Positions 1 through 7,469 of a stretch of DNA of 64,000 nt are shown piece by piece; positions within the stretch are counted from its first letter, which is position 1; each line of letters starts with the position of its first letter. The translations under genes were made by a program, and so were the position numbers. The DNA lies in assembly GCF_002261215.1 (NCBI RefSeq), contig NZ_NEVS01000004.1, positions 3,534,001-3,598,000 on the forward strand. The letters run 5' to 3'. A model generated the notes under the pieces. The model did not search any database, was not told the origin of the DNA, and was given only the letters and a program-made list of their open reading frames with translations. Source of the stretch: Bordetella genomosp. 11. GTDB lineage: Bacteria; Pseudomonadota; Gammaproteobacteria; Burkholderiales; Burkholderiaceae_B.

Positions 1-272
1 ATCGAATTCATGTCCTCAATTCTACGCTTGAAGTCGCCAACCGCCAACCCGCCAAGCGGGCCGTCGGGGGCTTTCATCGATAGCAGCTCGCCTGCGATCT
101 GCAATGCGGCCATGACGGCGATGCGTTCGTTGCTGGAGACCTTGCCCGTGCCCTGTATGCGCTGCATGAGCTGATCGACATGGCGCACGGCGGCCATCAG
201 GGTGGGCTTTTCGTCCGCGGAACACGCGAGCGAATACTCACGCCCAAGGATATTGACGTCTAGGCGTTCCAT
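1..272 (-). CDS. zapA: Cell division protein ZapA (partial)
   Basis: ZapA is a small cytoplasmic protein that binds FtsZ and bundles its protofilaments at the division ring. The visible 90 codons begin MERLDVNILGREYSLACSAD and continue with the ZapA core, including the conserved stretches around VDQLMQRI and NERIAVMAALQIAGELL; the C-terminal part runs off the left edge. The ATG follows the stop of the upstream coiled-coil gene by two bases, so the two genes are almost certainly co-transcribed and translationally coupled. The assignment rests on recognition of the family pattern and on this gene order, which is common in beta- and gammaproteobacteria. Confidence 0.88.
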   Translation of the reverse strand, partial: MERLDVNILGREYSLACSADEKPTLMAAVRHVDQLMQRIQGTGKVSSNERIAVMAALQIAGELLSMKAPDGPLGGLAVGDFKRRIEDMNS

Positions 273-274
273 GC

Positions 275-721
275 TTACTGGTGCTCCTCGACCGGCGCAC
301 CCGGCAGGCGCGCCAGAACGGCATCGATGCGTTCACGCGCGGCCACGGCGGCTACACGCAAGCGCTGCAGATCGGTTTCGCGCGCGTTCATTCGCGTCTG
401 CCATGCGGTTTCCTGCGCGGCGAGCTGGTTTTCCAGTGCCTGGCGCTGTTCCACATGCTTTTCGAGTTCCGCACGCAGCCTGGCTTCGGCCTCTTCGGAC
501 TGTGCCAGTTTCGAGGCGAGTTCGCTGTCGTGCGTCTGCAGGCGCTCCTGCAAAGCCTGCAGGCGCGCGTCCGCTTCGTCGCAGCGTTCGCGAAGTTTGC
601 GGGATTCCTGGTCAGCCTGGGCCAGGCGGGATCGCAAGGCATCCCGTTCGCTATGAAGCTGACGGGTGCGTTGCACCAGTTGCCCTATACGGGCAGCGAG
701 TTGGTCGAGGTCTTGCAACAT
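275..721 (-). CDS. Coiled-coil protein upstream of zapA
   Basis: This 148-residue protein is predicted to be almost wholly alpha-helical. It has heptad-rich stretches from about residue 3 to 125, rich in Leu, Gln, Glu, Arg and Ala, with no signal peptide or membrane segment. A coiled-coil gene directly ahead of zapA is common in proteobacteria (the TIGR02449/ZapB-like neighbourhood), and the two-base gap to zapA suggests a joint job at the division site. The function is inferred from context only. The C-terminal tail (about 130-148) is less helical and proline-containing. It could equally be a structural partner unrelated to FtsZ. Confidence 0.7.
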   Translation of the reverse strand: MLQDLDQLAARIGQLVQRTRQLHSERDALRSRLAQADQESRKLRERCDEADARLQALQERLQTHDSELASKLAQSEEAEARLRAELEKHVEQRQALENQLAAQETAWQTRMNARETDLQRLRVAAVAARERIDAVLARLPGAPVEEHQ

Positions 722-753
722 GGGCGCTATCGTAAACCATTCGCAGCGCGCCT

Positions 754-774
754 ACATGGTCATATGCACCATGT
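754..774. promoter_or_regulatory. 21-bp palindrome in the zapA-operon promoter region
   Basis: Two perfect 7-bp arms, ACATGGT and ACCATGT, flank a 7-bp centre and lie about 33 bp upstream of the coiled-coil gene. On the minus strand a weak -35 (TTGCCA) and -10 (TATGAC) pair, 16 bp apart, overlaps the palindrome. That is the arrangement expected of a repressor operator. No regulator can be named. Confidence 0.4.
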
Positions 775-1044
775 GATACCTGGCAATATTTCGGTAGAAG
801 TGCCGGCTGTCGGCGGGGGGCTTCGTCCACGATGGAACGGAGCAGCCGCGCGGACACGTCCGCATCGACATCGACGCCGGGACCGCGGACCGAAAAGCGC
901 CGCCGTCGCGCGCAGTTCACGGCCCGCCCACGGCAACCGCCCTCAGCCCACGCCCGCGTCGCGCGGGTTTCGCGTTGGACGACCTTTGCGGCTTCCTGCC
1001 GCTGGAGCTCGATCCCGACGCCTGGGTGTCACGGCAATCGTGGC

Positions 1045-1112
1045 GATCGCCGGCCCATTTGGATCGCCGGCGCATTTGGATCACCGGCCCGCTTGGACCG
1101 CCGCCCCGATGG
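1045..1112. repeat. 17-bp tandem repeat, about four decaying units
   Basis: Consecutive 17-bp units start at 1045, 1062, 1079 and 1096. The first two, GATCGCCGGCCCATTTG and GATCGCCGGCGCATTTG, differ at one position. The third matches the first at 14 of 17 positions, and the fourth matches the third at about 12 of 17. Because 17 is not a multiple of three and no gene covers the region, this looks like a non-coding minisatellite. Confidence 0.75.
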
Positions 1113-1487
1113 TCGCCACTCCCGCCTCGTCCCGGGGACACCCTTCCAGCCCCAAGCCGCCACGTTTCCGCGGCGACCGACGTGTCGTTGCCGCGCCACG
1201 GCCCGGATGCGGGGCTTTCCCTTCTCTTTCTAATAACTTTCAAAAAGCTTTCATTCGCCTGCCGCCAGGGCGACTTTGTTACGACTCAGGTACCTGACAG
1301 CTTCATTTCTAGGGAAAACCATAGGCATTCAGCCAAATTACAGGGTTTCATCCCTCCATGGGCTCCATTACCATGCAGCCATTCGCAGACCTGTGAGTTT
1401 ACTTTCACCGAGCAAACTCAAACCTGAAGCGAAGCAAACGGCTACCTGAACGTTTTTTATCACATGCTGTATTAGGAGCAGACAATC

Positions 1488-1952
1488 ATGCAGCTACGCA
1501 ACAAACAGGACTTCTGGTCCGGGGTGATGTTCATCGCCCTTGGGCTGGGATTCGCCTGGCAGGCGACCAGCTACCAGATGGGTACCGCTGCGCGCATGGG
1601 CCCGGGATACTTTCCCTTCTGGCTTGGAATGGTGCTGGCGCTGTTGGGCGCGATCGTCCTGATCGGCTCGCTGTCGGCCAAGGCCACCGAGACCCACATA
1701 GACCGCTTCGACTGGCGCATCGCATTGCTGGTGCTCGGATCGGTGGTGCTTTACGGCGTCATATTGAAGTTCCTGGGCGTCTATATCTCTGTGTTCCTGC
1801 TGGTGGTCATCAGCAGCCTGGCCAGCCACGAGTTCAATTGGAAAGTGGCCGCGGCCAACGGTATCTTCCTGGTGGTATTCGTCTACCTGGCCTTCATCAA
1901 GGGCCTGGGTCTGATCTTCCCGCTTTGGCCGTCCTTCATTGGCGCGAACTAA
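1488..1952 (+). CDS. tctB: Tripartite tricarboxylate transporter small subunit TctB
   Basis: This 154-residue inner-membrane protein is the small subunit of a tripartite tricarboxylate transporter, a sodium- or proton-driven carboxylate importer that uses a periplasmic TctC/Bug receptor. About four hydrophobic helices are visible (roughly 11-28, 40-60, 75-95 and 100-145). The family signature PGYFPFWLG sits after the first helix. The ATG is preceded by AGGAG at good spacing. tctA follows after 13 bases, forming a two-gene operon. No tctC receptor gene lies beside it, so the substrate cannot be read from context. Confidence 0.88.
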   Translation: MQLRNKQDFWSGVMFIALGLGFAWQATSYQMGTAARMGPGYFPFWLGMVLALLGAIVLIGSLSAKATETHIDRFDWRIALLVLGSVVLYGVILKFLGVYISVFLLVVISSLASHEFNWKVAAANGIFLVVFVYLAFIKGLGLIFPLWPSFIGAN

Positions 1953-1965
1953 GGAGTAAACGGCC

Positions 1966-3471
1966 ATGGAATTGTTTGAACACCTGATGCTGGGCTTTTC
2001 CGTTGCGATTTCGCCGGAAAACCTCGCTTATGCCCTGCTCGGCTGCCTGCTGGGCACCCTGATCGGCGTGCTGCCTGGGATCGGCCCCGTGCCGACCATC
2101 GCCATGCTGCTGCCCATCACCTACGTCCTGCCGCCGGTGGCGGGCCTGATCATGCTGGCCGGTATCTACTACGGCGCGCAGTATGGCGGCTCGACGACGG
2201 CCATCCTGGTGGCGTTGCCGGGAGAAACCTCGGCAGTGGTCACCGTGCTGGACGGGCACCAGATGGCACGCAACGGACGCGCCGGCGCCGCCCTGGCGAT
2301 TGCCGCGCTCGGATCCTTTTTCGCGGGCTGCGTGGCAACCATGCTGCTGGCCGCCTTCGCGCCCCCGCTGGCCGAAGTCGCCTTCAAGTTCGGTCCGGCG
2401 GAGTACTTCTCGCTGATGGTGCTCGGCCTGGTCGGCGCGGTCGTGCTGGCTTCCGGTTCGCTGCCCAAGGCCATCGCGATGATCCTGCTGGGCTTGCTGC
2501 TTGGCATGGTCGGCACCGACGTGAACTCCGGCGTGGCGCGCTATGACTTCGGGATCCCGGAGCTGCAGGACGGCATCGACTTCGCCATCGTCGCCATGGG
2601 CGTGTTCGGCTTCGCCGAGATCATGACCAACCTGGAGCAGAAGGAAAACCGCGTCGACATCACCGACAAGATCGGCAGCCTGTACCCGAACAAGACCGAG
2701 TTCAAGGAAGCCTATCCCGCGGTCCTGCGTGGCACGGCGCTGGGTTCGGCGCTGGGCATCCTTCCCGGCGGCGGCGCGGTGCTGTCCTCGTTCGCGTCCT
2801 ACACGCTGGAAAAGAAGATCTCGCGCCAACCGAAGCGTTTCGGCAAGGGACATCCGGCTGGCCTGGCCGGCCCGGAATCGGCCAACAACGCCGCCGCGCA
2901 GACGTCCTTCATCCCCCTGCTGACGCTGGGCATTCCCGGCAACGCGGTGATGGCGCTGATGGTCGGTGCGATGACCATCCACAACATCCAGCCCGGCCCG
3001 CAGGTCATGAGCAGCCACCCCGAGCTGTTCTGGGGCCTGATCGCCTCGATGTGGATCGGCAACCTGATGCTGGTGGTGTTGAACCTTCCGCTGATCGGCC
3101 TGTGGGTCAAGCTGCTGAAGGTGCCCTACCGCGTGCTGTTCCCCGCCATCCTGGTGTTCTGCACGATCGGCGTGTATTCCTTGAACTACAACACCTTCGA
3201 CATCTTCACGACGGCATGCTTCGGGCTGATCGGATATGTCTGGTCCAAGCTCAAGTGCGAAGGCGCGCCGCTGCTGCTGGGCCTGGTGCTGGGACCCATG
3301 ATGGAAGAAAACTTCCGCCGGGCGCTGCTGCTTTCGCGTGGCGACTTCGGGACCTTCGTCACGCGTCCCTTGTCGGCCAGCCTGCTCGCCGCGGCGATCG
3401 CCCTGGTGATCATCGTGGCCCTGCCCTCCATCCGCAAGAAGCGCGAGGAAACCTTCGTCGAAGAAGGCTGA
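1966..3471 (+). CDS. tctA: Tripartite tricarboxylate transporter large subunit TctA
   Basis: At 501 residues this is the usual length for TctA, the large permease subunit with about 12 membrane helices that carries the substrate. It shows the family repeats: an N-terminal GVLPGIGPVPTIAMLLPITY segment, a YYGAQYGGSTTAIL motif, and a second-half counterpart around LGIPGNAVMALMVGAM. The two halves arise from an ancient duplication typical of the family. It is translated from the same message as tctB and closed by a strong terminator. The C-terminal tail is short and charged. A receptor must be supplied from elsewhere in the genome. Confidence 0.92.
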   Translation: MELFEHLMLGFSVAISPENLAYALLGCLLGTLIGVLPGIGPVPTIAMLLPITYVLPPVAGLIMLAGIYYGAQYGGSTTAILVALPGETSAVVTVLDGHQMARNGRAGAALAIAALGSFFAGCVATMLLAAFAPPLAEVAFKFGPAEYFSLMVLGLVGAVVLASGSLPKAIAMILLGLLLGMVGTDVNSGVARYDFGIPELQDGIDFAIVAMGVFGFAEIMTNLEQKENRVDITDKIGSLYPNKTEFKEAYPAVLRGTALGSALGILPGGGAVLSSFASYTLEKKISRQPKRFGKGHPAGLAGPESANNAAAQTSFIPLLTLGIPGNAVMALMVGAMTIHNIQPGPQVMSSHPELFWGLIASMWIGNLMLVVLNLPLIGLWVKLLKVPYRVLFPAILVFCTIGVYSLNYNTFDIFTTACFGLIGYVWSKLKCEGAPLLLGLVLGPMMEENFRRALLLSRGDFGTFVTRPLSASLLAAAIALVIIVALPSIRKKREETFVEEG

Positions 3472-3511
3472 TGACCGCCTCGACGCCCCCCCGCGGGGCG
3501 TCCTGGCATGC

Positions 3512-3539
3512 AAAGCGCCCCTCGCGGGCGCTTTTTTTT
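3512..3539 (+). terminator. Rho-independent terminator of tctBA
   Basis: A 9-bp stem (AAAGCGCCC with GGGCGCTTT, 5-base loop) runs into eight T residues. It lies 40 bases after the tctA stop. A second inverted repeat (GACGCCCC with GGGGCGTC, about 3482-3502) sits just before it. Confidence 0.85.
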
Positions 3540-3784
3540 GCGTCCGATTATTCTGGCACCGTCGACGTTCGCCGGAAAATAGCCGCTTCCCCATCGCCTG
3601 GAAGCTTGCCGGCGCCCGCGGGCAACGCTTCAGCGAGGACGAGATTGCCCTTTGGCGACCGCGGTTTCTCCATCGATTCCGGCCCTCGCGCGCGCACGCG
3701 CGCGACGGGTCGGCAGGACGCCCGGACGGCATGGTGCAGTGCACACAATCTCTTACGTTAAAGTAGGGGTTTACCCCGTCCTGA
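3540..3784. other. Intergenic region ahead of the gamma-glutamyltranspeptidase-like gene
   Basis: No gene is apparent. At 3686-3705 there is a 20-bp alternating purine-pyrimidine inverted repeat (TCGCGCGCG, CA, CGCGCGCGA). At 3766-3777, seven bases before the next start codon, lies the palindrome GGGGTTTACCCC, which could occlude the ribosome-binding region or serve as an operator. No promoter is clear enough to call. Confidence 0.5.
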
Positions 3785-5407
3785 ATGTCGCTCCCGCTCC
3801 CTATGACTTTTGATTGGCAGAATCCCTACAGGACTGCGCGCGCGCCCGTGTTCGCCCGTAATGTCGTCGCGACCTCGCAGCCGCTGGCCGCGCAGGCAGG
3901 GCTGCGTGTCCTTGCCGCCGGCGGCAACGCAGTGGATGCCGCCATCGCGGCCGCGGCCACGCTTACCTTGACCGAGCCCGTCAGCAATGGCTTGGGGTCC
4001 GACTGCTTCGCGATCGTTTGGGATGGTTCGCGCCTGCATGGCCTGAATGCGTCCGGCCCGGCACCCGCGGCGTGGAATCCCGATTATTTCAAGCGCAAGC
4101 ACAACGGGACCATTCCCATGCGCGGCTGGGACAGCGTGACGGTGCCCGGGTGCGTCGCGGGCTGGGGCGCGCTGCACGAGAAGCTCGGTTCGATGTCCTT
4201 CGAGGACATCCTCGCGCCGGCGATCGACTATGCGGAACGCGGCTTTGCCATCTCGCCCATCGTGCAGCAGAAGTGGGCCGCGCAGGCGGATGTGCTGCAA
4301 TCGCAGCCCGGCTTCGCCGAACACTTCCTGCCGCGCGGGCGCGCGCCGTCGGTCGGCGAGCACTTCGTGCTGAAGGGCGCCGCCAGCACGCTGCGACGCA
4401 TCGCGGCTACGGGTGGACGCGATTTCTATGAAGGGGAAACGGCGCACAAGCTGGTGGCGCATGCGCAGGCGCACGATGCCGGCATGACCCTGGCCGACCT
4501 GCGCGACCACCGGCCGGAGTGGGTAACCCCGCTGGGACAGAACTATCGCGGTTATACCTTGCACCAGATTCCGCCCAACGGCCAGGGTATCGCCGCCCTG
4601 ATCGCCTTGGGGATCCTGGAAAATTTCGACGTCGCCGCGCGGCCCGTGGACCATCCGGATACGCAGCATTTGCTGATCGAGGCCATGAAACTGGCCTTCG
4701 CCGATGTCTACGCGCATGTGGGCGACGCGCGGCATATGTACGTATCGCCGGAACAGATGCTGGCCCCGGACTACCTGGCGGCGCGTGCCCGGCTGATCGA
4801 TATGCGGCGCGCGAAGCTGTTCACGACGGGACATGCGCCCACGGGCGGCACAATCTACCTGACGACGGCCGACCGCAATGGCATGATGGTCAGCTTCATC
4901 CAGTCCAACTACATGGGCTTCGGTTCGGGCGTGGTCGTTCCCGGCACGGGCGTCAGCCTGCAGAACCGCGGCCACGGCTTCACGCTGGAGCCCGGCCATC
5001 CCAACCTGGTGGGCGGCGGCAAGCGTCCCTTCCATACGATCATTCCCGGGTTCCTGATGAAGGAAGGCGCACCGGTCATGAGCTTCGGCGTGATGGGAGG
5101 CAATATGCAGCCACAGGGGCATCTGCAGACGCTGGTGCGCATGCTGGATTTCGGCCAGCAGCCGCAGGCGGCCTGTGACGCGCCGCGCTGGAAATGGAAT
5201 CACGGCATCTCGATCGATGTCGAATCGGAAATGCCCCAGCAGGTCCTGGACGCGCTACGCGCGCGCGGGCACCTGCTGGAAGGCCTGGAGGATCCCTATA
5301 TGGACTTCGGCTCCGGGCAATTCATCTGGCGCCTGGGCGATCCCGCCGTGGACGGCTACGTCGCCGCGAGCGATAGCCGCCGCGACGGCCTGGCGGCGGG
5401 ATTCTAA
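3785..5407 (+). CDS. Gamma-glutamyltranspeptidase family hydrolase
   Basis: This 540-residue N-terminal-nucleophile enzyme belongs to the gamma-glutamyltransferase superfamily, whose members cleave themselves into two subunits and release gamma-glutamyl or related acyl groups. The probable nucleophile is Thr356 in GGTIYLTTAD, where cleavage would create the small subunit. FGSGVVVPGTGVSLQNRG and the glycine-rich MSFGVMGGNMQPQGH match the conserved C-terminal core. There is no evident signal peptide, unlike classical periplasmic Ggt, and the sequence fits the YwrD-like subgroup better. A second start at 3803 (MTFDWQNPYR) aligns better with family N-termini; neither start has a strong ribosome-binding site. 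The substrate is unknown. Confidence 0.85.
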   Translation: MSLPLPMTFDWQNPYRTARAPVFARNVVATSQPLAAQAGLRVLAAGGNAVDAAIAAAATLTLTEPVSNGLGSDCFAIVWDGSRLHGLNASGPAPAAWNPDYFKRKHNGTIPMRGWDSVTVPGCVAGWGALHEKLGSMSFEDILAPAIDYAERGFAISPIVQQKWAAQADVLQSQPGFAEHFLPRGRAPSVGEHFVLKGAASTLRRIAATGGRDFYEGETAHKLVAHAQAHDAGMTLADLRDHRPEWVTPLGQNYRGYTLHQIPPNGQGIAALIALGILENFDVAARPVDHPDTQHLLIEAMKLAFADVYAHVGDARHMYVSPEQMLAPDYLAARARLIDMRRAKLFTTGHAPTGGTIYLTTADRNGMMVSFIQSNYMGFGSGVVVPGTGVSLQNRGHGFTLEPGHPNLVGGGKRPFHTIIPGFLMKEGAPVMSFGVMGGNMQPQGHLQTLVRMLDFGQQPQAACDAPRWKWNHGISIDVESEMPQQVLDALRARGHLLEGLEDPYMDFGSGQFIWRLGDPAVDGYVAASDSRRDGLAAGF

Positions 5408-5448
5408 ACAGCATTCGTTCGATAACCCCTCTGCAACCGGAGATCTGC

Positions 5449-6354
5449 ATGGCTTCCATCGGCAGTAAGACCTACGACGCGACATCACCGAAAAAAGTGG
5501 CTTTCCTTGGCCTGGGCGTCATGGGATTTCCCATGGCGGGACACCTGGCACGCGCCGGGCATCAGGTGACGGTCTATAACCGCACCGAAGCCAAGGCGCG
5601 CGAATGGGCAGGCGAATTCGGCGGCAAGACCGCCGCAACGCCGCGCGAAGCGGCGGCCGGCGCCGAGATCGTGTTTTGCTGCGTCGGCAACGATGACGAC
5701 CTGCGCAGCGTCGTATTGGGCGATGACGGCGCCTTTGCCGGCATGGACAAGAACGCCGTGTTCGTCGATCACACCACCGCTTCGGCACGGGTGGCGCGCG
5801 AACTCCATGGCGAAGCCCGCGGGCTGGGCCTGCACTTCATCGACGCGCCCGTATCCGGCGGGCAGGCTGGGGCCGTCAACGGTGTGCTCACCGTGATGTG
5901 CGGCGGCGAGCCGGAGGTCTTCGACCGCATCAAGCCGGTGGCGCAGGTATTCGGCCGTGCCGTGACGCTGGTGGGCACCCCGGGTGCCGGCCAATTGGCA
6001 AAGATGGTCAACCAGATCTGTATCGCCGGACTGGTGCAGGGCCTGTCCGAGGGTATCGCGTTCGGGCAGGCGGCCGGCCTGGACATGAAACTGGTGCTGG
6101 ACGTCATCAGCAAAGGCGCGGCACAAAGCTGGCAGATGGAGAACCGCGGTTCGACCATGGTCGACGACAAGTTCGATTTCGGCTTCGCCGTGAATTGGAT
6201 GCGCAAGGACCTGAGCCTGGTGCTGGAGGAAGCCCGCGCCAACGGCGCCCGCGTGCCGGTTACGGCGCTGGTCGATCAGTTCTACGCCGACGTCCAGAAG
6301 ATGGGTGGCGGGCGCTGGGACACGTCCAGCCTGGTCAAGCGCTTGCGCGACTAG
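5449..6354 (+). CDS. NAD(P)-dependent beta-hydroxyacid dehydrogenase
   Basis: This 301-residue oxidoreductase belongs to the 3-hydroxyisobutyrate/tartronate semialdehyde/6-phosphogluconate dehydrogenase superfamily. A Rossmann nucleotide-binding loop, GLGVMG, lies at residues 21-26. The substrate-binding signature DAPVSGGQAGA follows, and then GAGQLAKMVNQ with the catalytic lysine at 185. The N-terminus is about 15 residues longer than usual before the first strand. The gene follows the transpeptidase-like gene by 41 bases with a GGAG ribosome-binding site, so the two may form one operon. The exact substrate (3-hydroxyisobutyrate, tartronate semialdehyde or a succinic semialdehyde-type compound) cannot be set by motif alone. 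Confidence 0.85.
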   Translation: MASIGSKTYDATSPKKVAFLGLGVMGFPMAGHLARAGHQVTVYNRTEAKAREWAGEFGGKTAATPREAAAGAEIVFCCVGNDDDLRSVVLGDDGAFAGMDKNAVFVDHTTASARVARELHGEARGLGLHFIDAPVSGGQAGAVNGVLTVMCGGEPEVFDRIKPVAQVFGRAVTLVGTPGAGQLAKMVNQICIAGLVQGLSEGIAFGQAAGLDMKLVLDVISKGAAQSWQMENRGSTMVDDKFDFGFAVNWMRKDLSLVLEEARANGARVPVTALVDQFYADVQKMGGGRWDTSSLVKRLRD

Positions 6355-6359
6355 CCCAG

Positions 6360-6377
6360 GCGGGCTCGATCGCCCGC
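6360..6377. terminator. Possible bidirectional hairpin between converging genes
   Basis: A 6-bp perfect inverted repeat (GCGGGC, TCGATC, GCCCGC) lies between the dehydrogenase stop and the converging ghrA stop. There is no T-run, so it is a weak terminator candidate. Confidence 0.3.
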
Positions 6378-6392
6378 GGCCCCGCCCGTGCC

Positions 6393-7319
6393 TTAATAGC
6401 CGCGCTGTGGGGCCACGACACCCGATATCGGCTCGCCACGCGCGAGCCGACGTATTTTGGCGGCGATCTGGCTGATGGCTTCCGAGCGCAGCGTGCTGGC
6501 GGCGATGTGCGGGGTGACATGCACGCGGGGATGCGTCCAGAACGGATGCCCGGCGGGGAGCGGCTCCACGTCGAACACGTCCAGGGTCGCGCCGTCGATC
6601 TTGCCCTCGTCCAGCAAGGCAAGCAGATCCGGCTCGTTGAGGTGGCCGCCACGGCCGACATTGATCAGATGCCCGCCAGGCAGCAGCTGCGACAAGAATT
6701 CACGGTCCAGGAGGCCGGTGGTCTCCGGCGTCAGCGGCAGGACGTTGACCAGCACGCGGGTACGGCGCAGGAATTCCGGCAACTGTTCCGCGCCGGCATA
6801 GGTCTGGATGCCTTCGACCGTGCGCGGCGACCGCGACCAGCCCAGCACCGGATAATCGAACGCGGCGATCGCTTGCGCGACACGGCCGCCCATTTCGCCC
6901 AGGCCAAGCACGCCCACGGGCCACTGCTCGCGGCGCAGCCCGGGCTGGGGCGCCCAGCGCGACGCAGCCTGATCGTCTTCGTATCGCCCGAAGCCGCGCG
7001 CGGCGCGCAGCAACGCATATAGCGCGTATTCCGCCATCTGAACCGCCATGCCCGCGTCCTCCAGGCGGACGATCTGGATATGCGCGGGCAGGTTCATCTG
7101 CAGCAATGCATCCACGCCGGCCCCCAGGTTGAACAGGGCCTTCAGGCGGGTTTCATGTTCGATCAGCGCCGCCGGCGGCTTCCACACCAGGGCGACATCG
7201 GCCCCCGAAGGCGGTCCGGCGGGATCCCACACCGAAATCTTGCAATCCGGCAATTCGGCCGTCAGGCCCGGCAGCCAATCCGCGGGGTTGTTGTGAGGAC
7301 AGGCGAAGAGAACGTGCAT
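6393..7319 (-). CDS. ghrA: Glyoxylate/hydroxypyruvate reductase A
   Basis: This 308-residue cytoplasmic D-2-hydroxyacid dehydrogenase reduces glyoxylate to glycolate and hydroxypyruvate to glycerate with NAD(P)H. The coenzyme loop GLGEMG is at residues 139-144. NVGRGGHLNEPDLL carries the catalytic arginine region, and VTPHIAAST carries the catalytic histidine. Length and the N-terminal MHVLFACPHN fold match the GhrA branch rather than GhrB or SerA. It lies downstream of the second tctBA pair but beyond that pair's terminator. Co-location with a carboxylate importer suggests two- or three-carbon hydroxyacid metabolism; this is inference. Confidence 0.87.
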   Translation of the reverse strand: MHVLFACPHNNPADWLPGLTAELPDCKISVWDPAGPPSGADVALVWKPPAALIEHETRLKALFNLGAGVDALLQMNLPAHIQIVRLEDAGMAVQMAEYALYALLRAARGFGRYEDDQAASRWAPQPGLRREQWPVGVLGLGEMGGRVAQAIAAFDYPVLGWSRSPRTVEGIQTYAGAEQLPEFLRRTRVLVNVLPLTPETTGLLDREFLSQLLPGGHLINVGRGGHLNEPDLLALLDEGKIDGATLDVFDVEPLPAGHPFWTHPRVHVTPHIAASTLRSEAISQIAAKIRRLARGEPISGVVAPQRGY

Positions 7320-7413
7320 GGCGAGCGATAAGGGTTGGTGAAGGTTGAAACCTTAGCATGCAGCGCCGCCGGGGGGCGATGGGCCACTTGCGGGAATCAT
7401 CGGCGCGGAAAGG

Positions 7414-7448
7414 AAAAACCGCCGCGCCCTTGCGGGACGCGGCGGTTT
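7414..7448 (-). terminator. Rho-independent terminator of the second tctBA
   Basis: Read on the minus strand, an 11-bp GC-rich stem (AAACCGCCGCG with CGCGGCGGTTT, about 11-base loop) ends in a run of five T. It lies 22 bases past the tctA stop and before the ghrA start, separating ghrA from the transporter message. Confidence 0.8.
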
Positions 7449-7469
7449 CGACGACTCGCCGGAACGGGA

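Larger units (their letters stand above)
722..1487. other. Non-coding interval between the zapA operon and tctB
   Basis: No reading frame here has a ribosome-binding site, a family resemblance or coding-like composition. The interval holds the palindrome and the 17-bp tandem repeat listed separately. From about 1230 it becomes less GC-rich towards tctB, as expected of a promoter region. The tctB ribosome-binding site (AGGAG, 9 bases before the ATG) is at its right end. I see no clear sigma-70 promoter pair. Confidence 0.6.

Noticed and set aside
281..1297. Several long frames across the zapA-tctB interval
   Set aside because: No ribosome-binding sites or family likeness; the 17-bp repeat would shift any frame, and the composition is Arg/Pro/Ala shadow-like.
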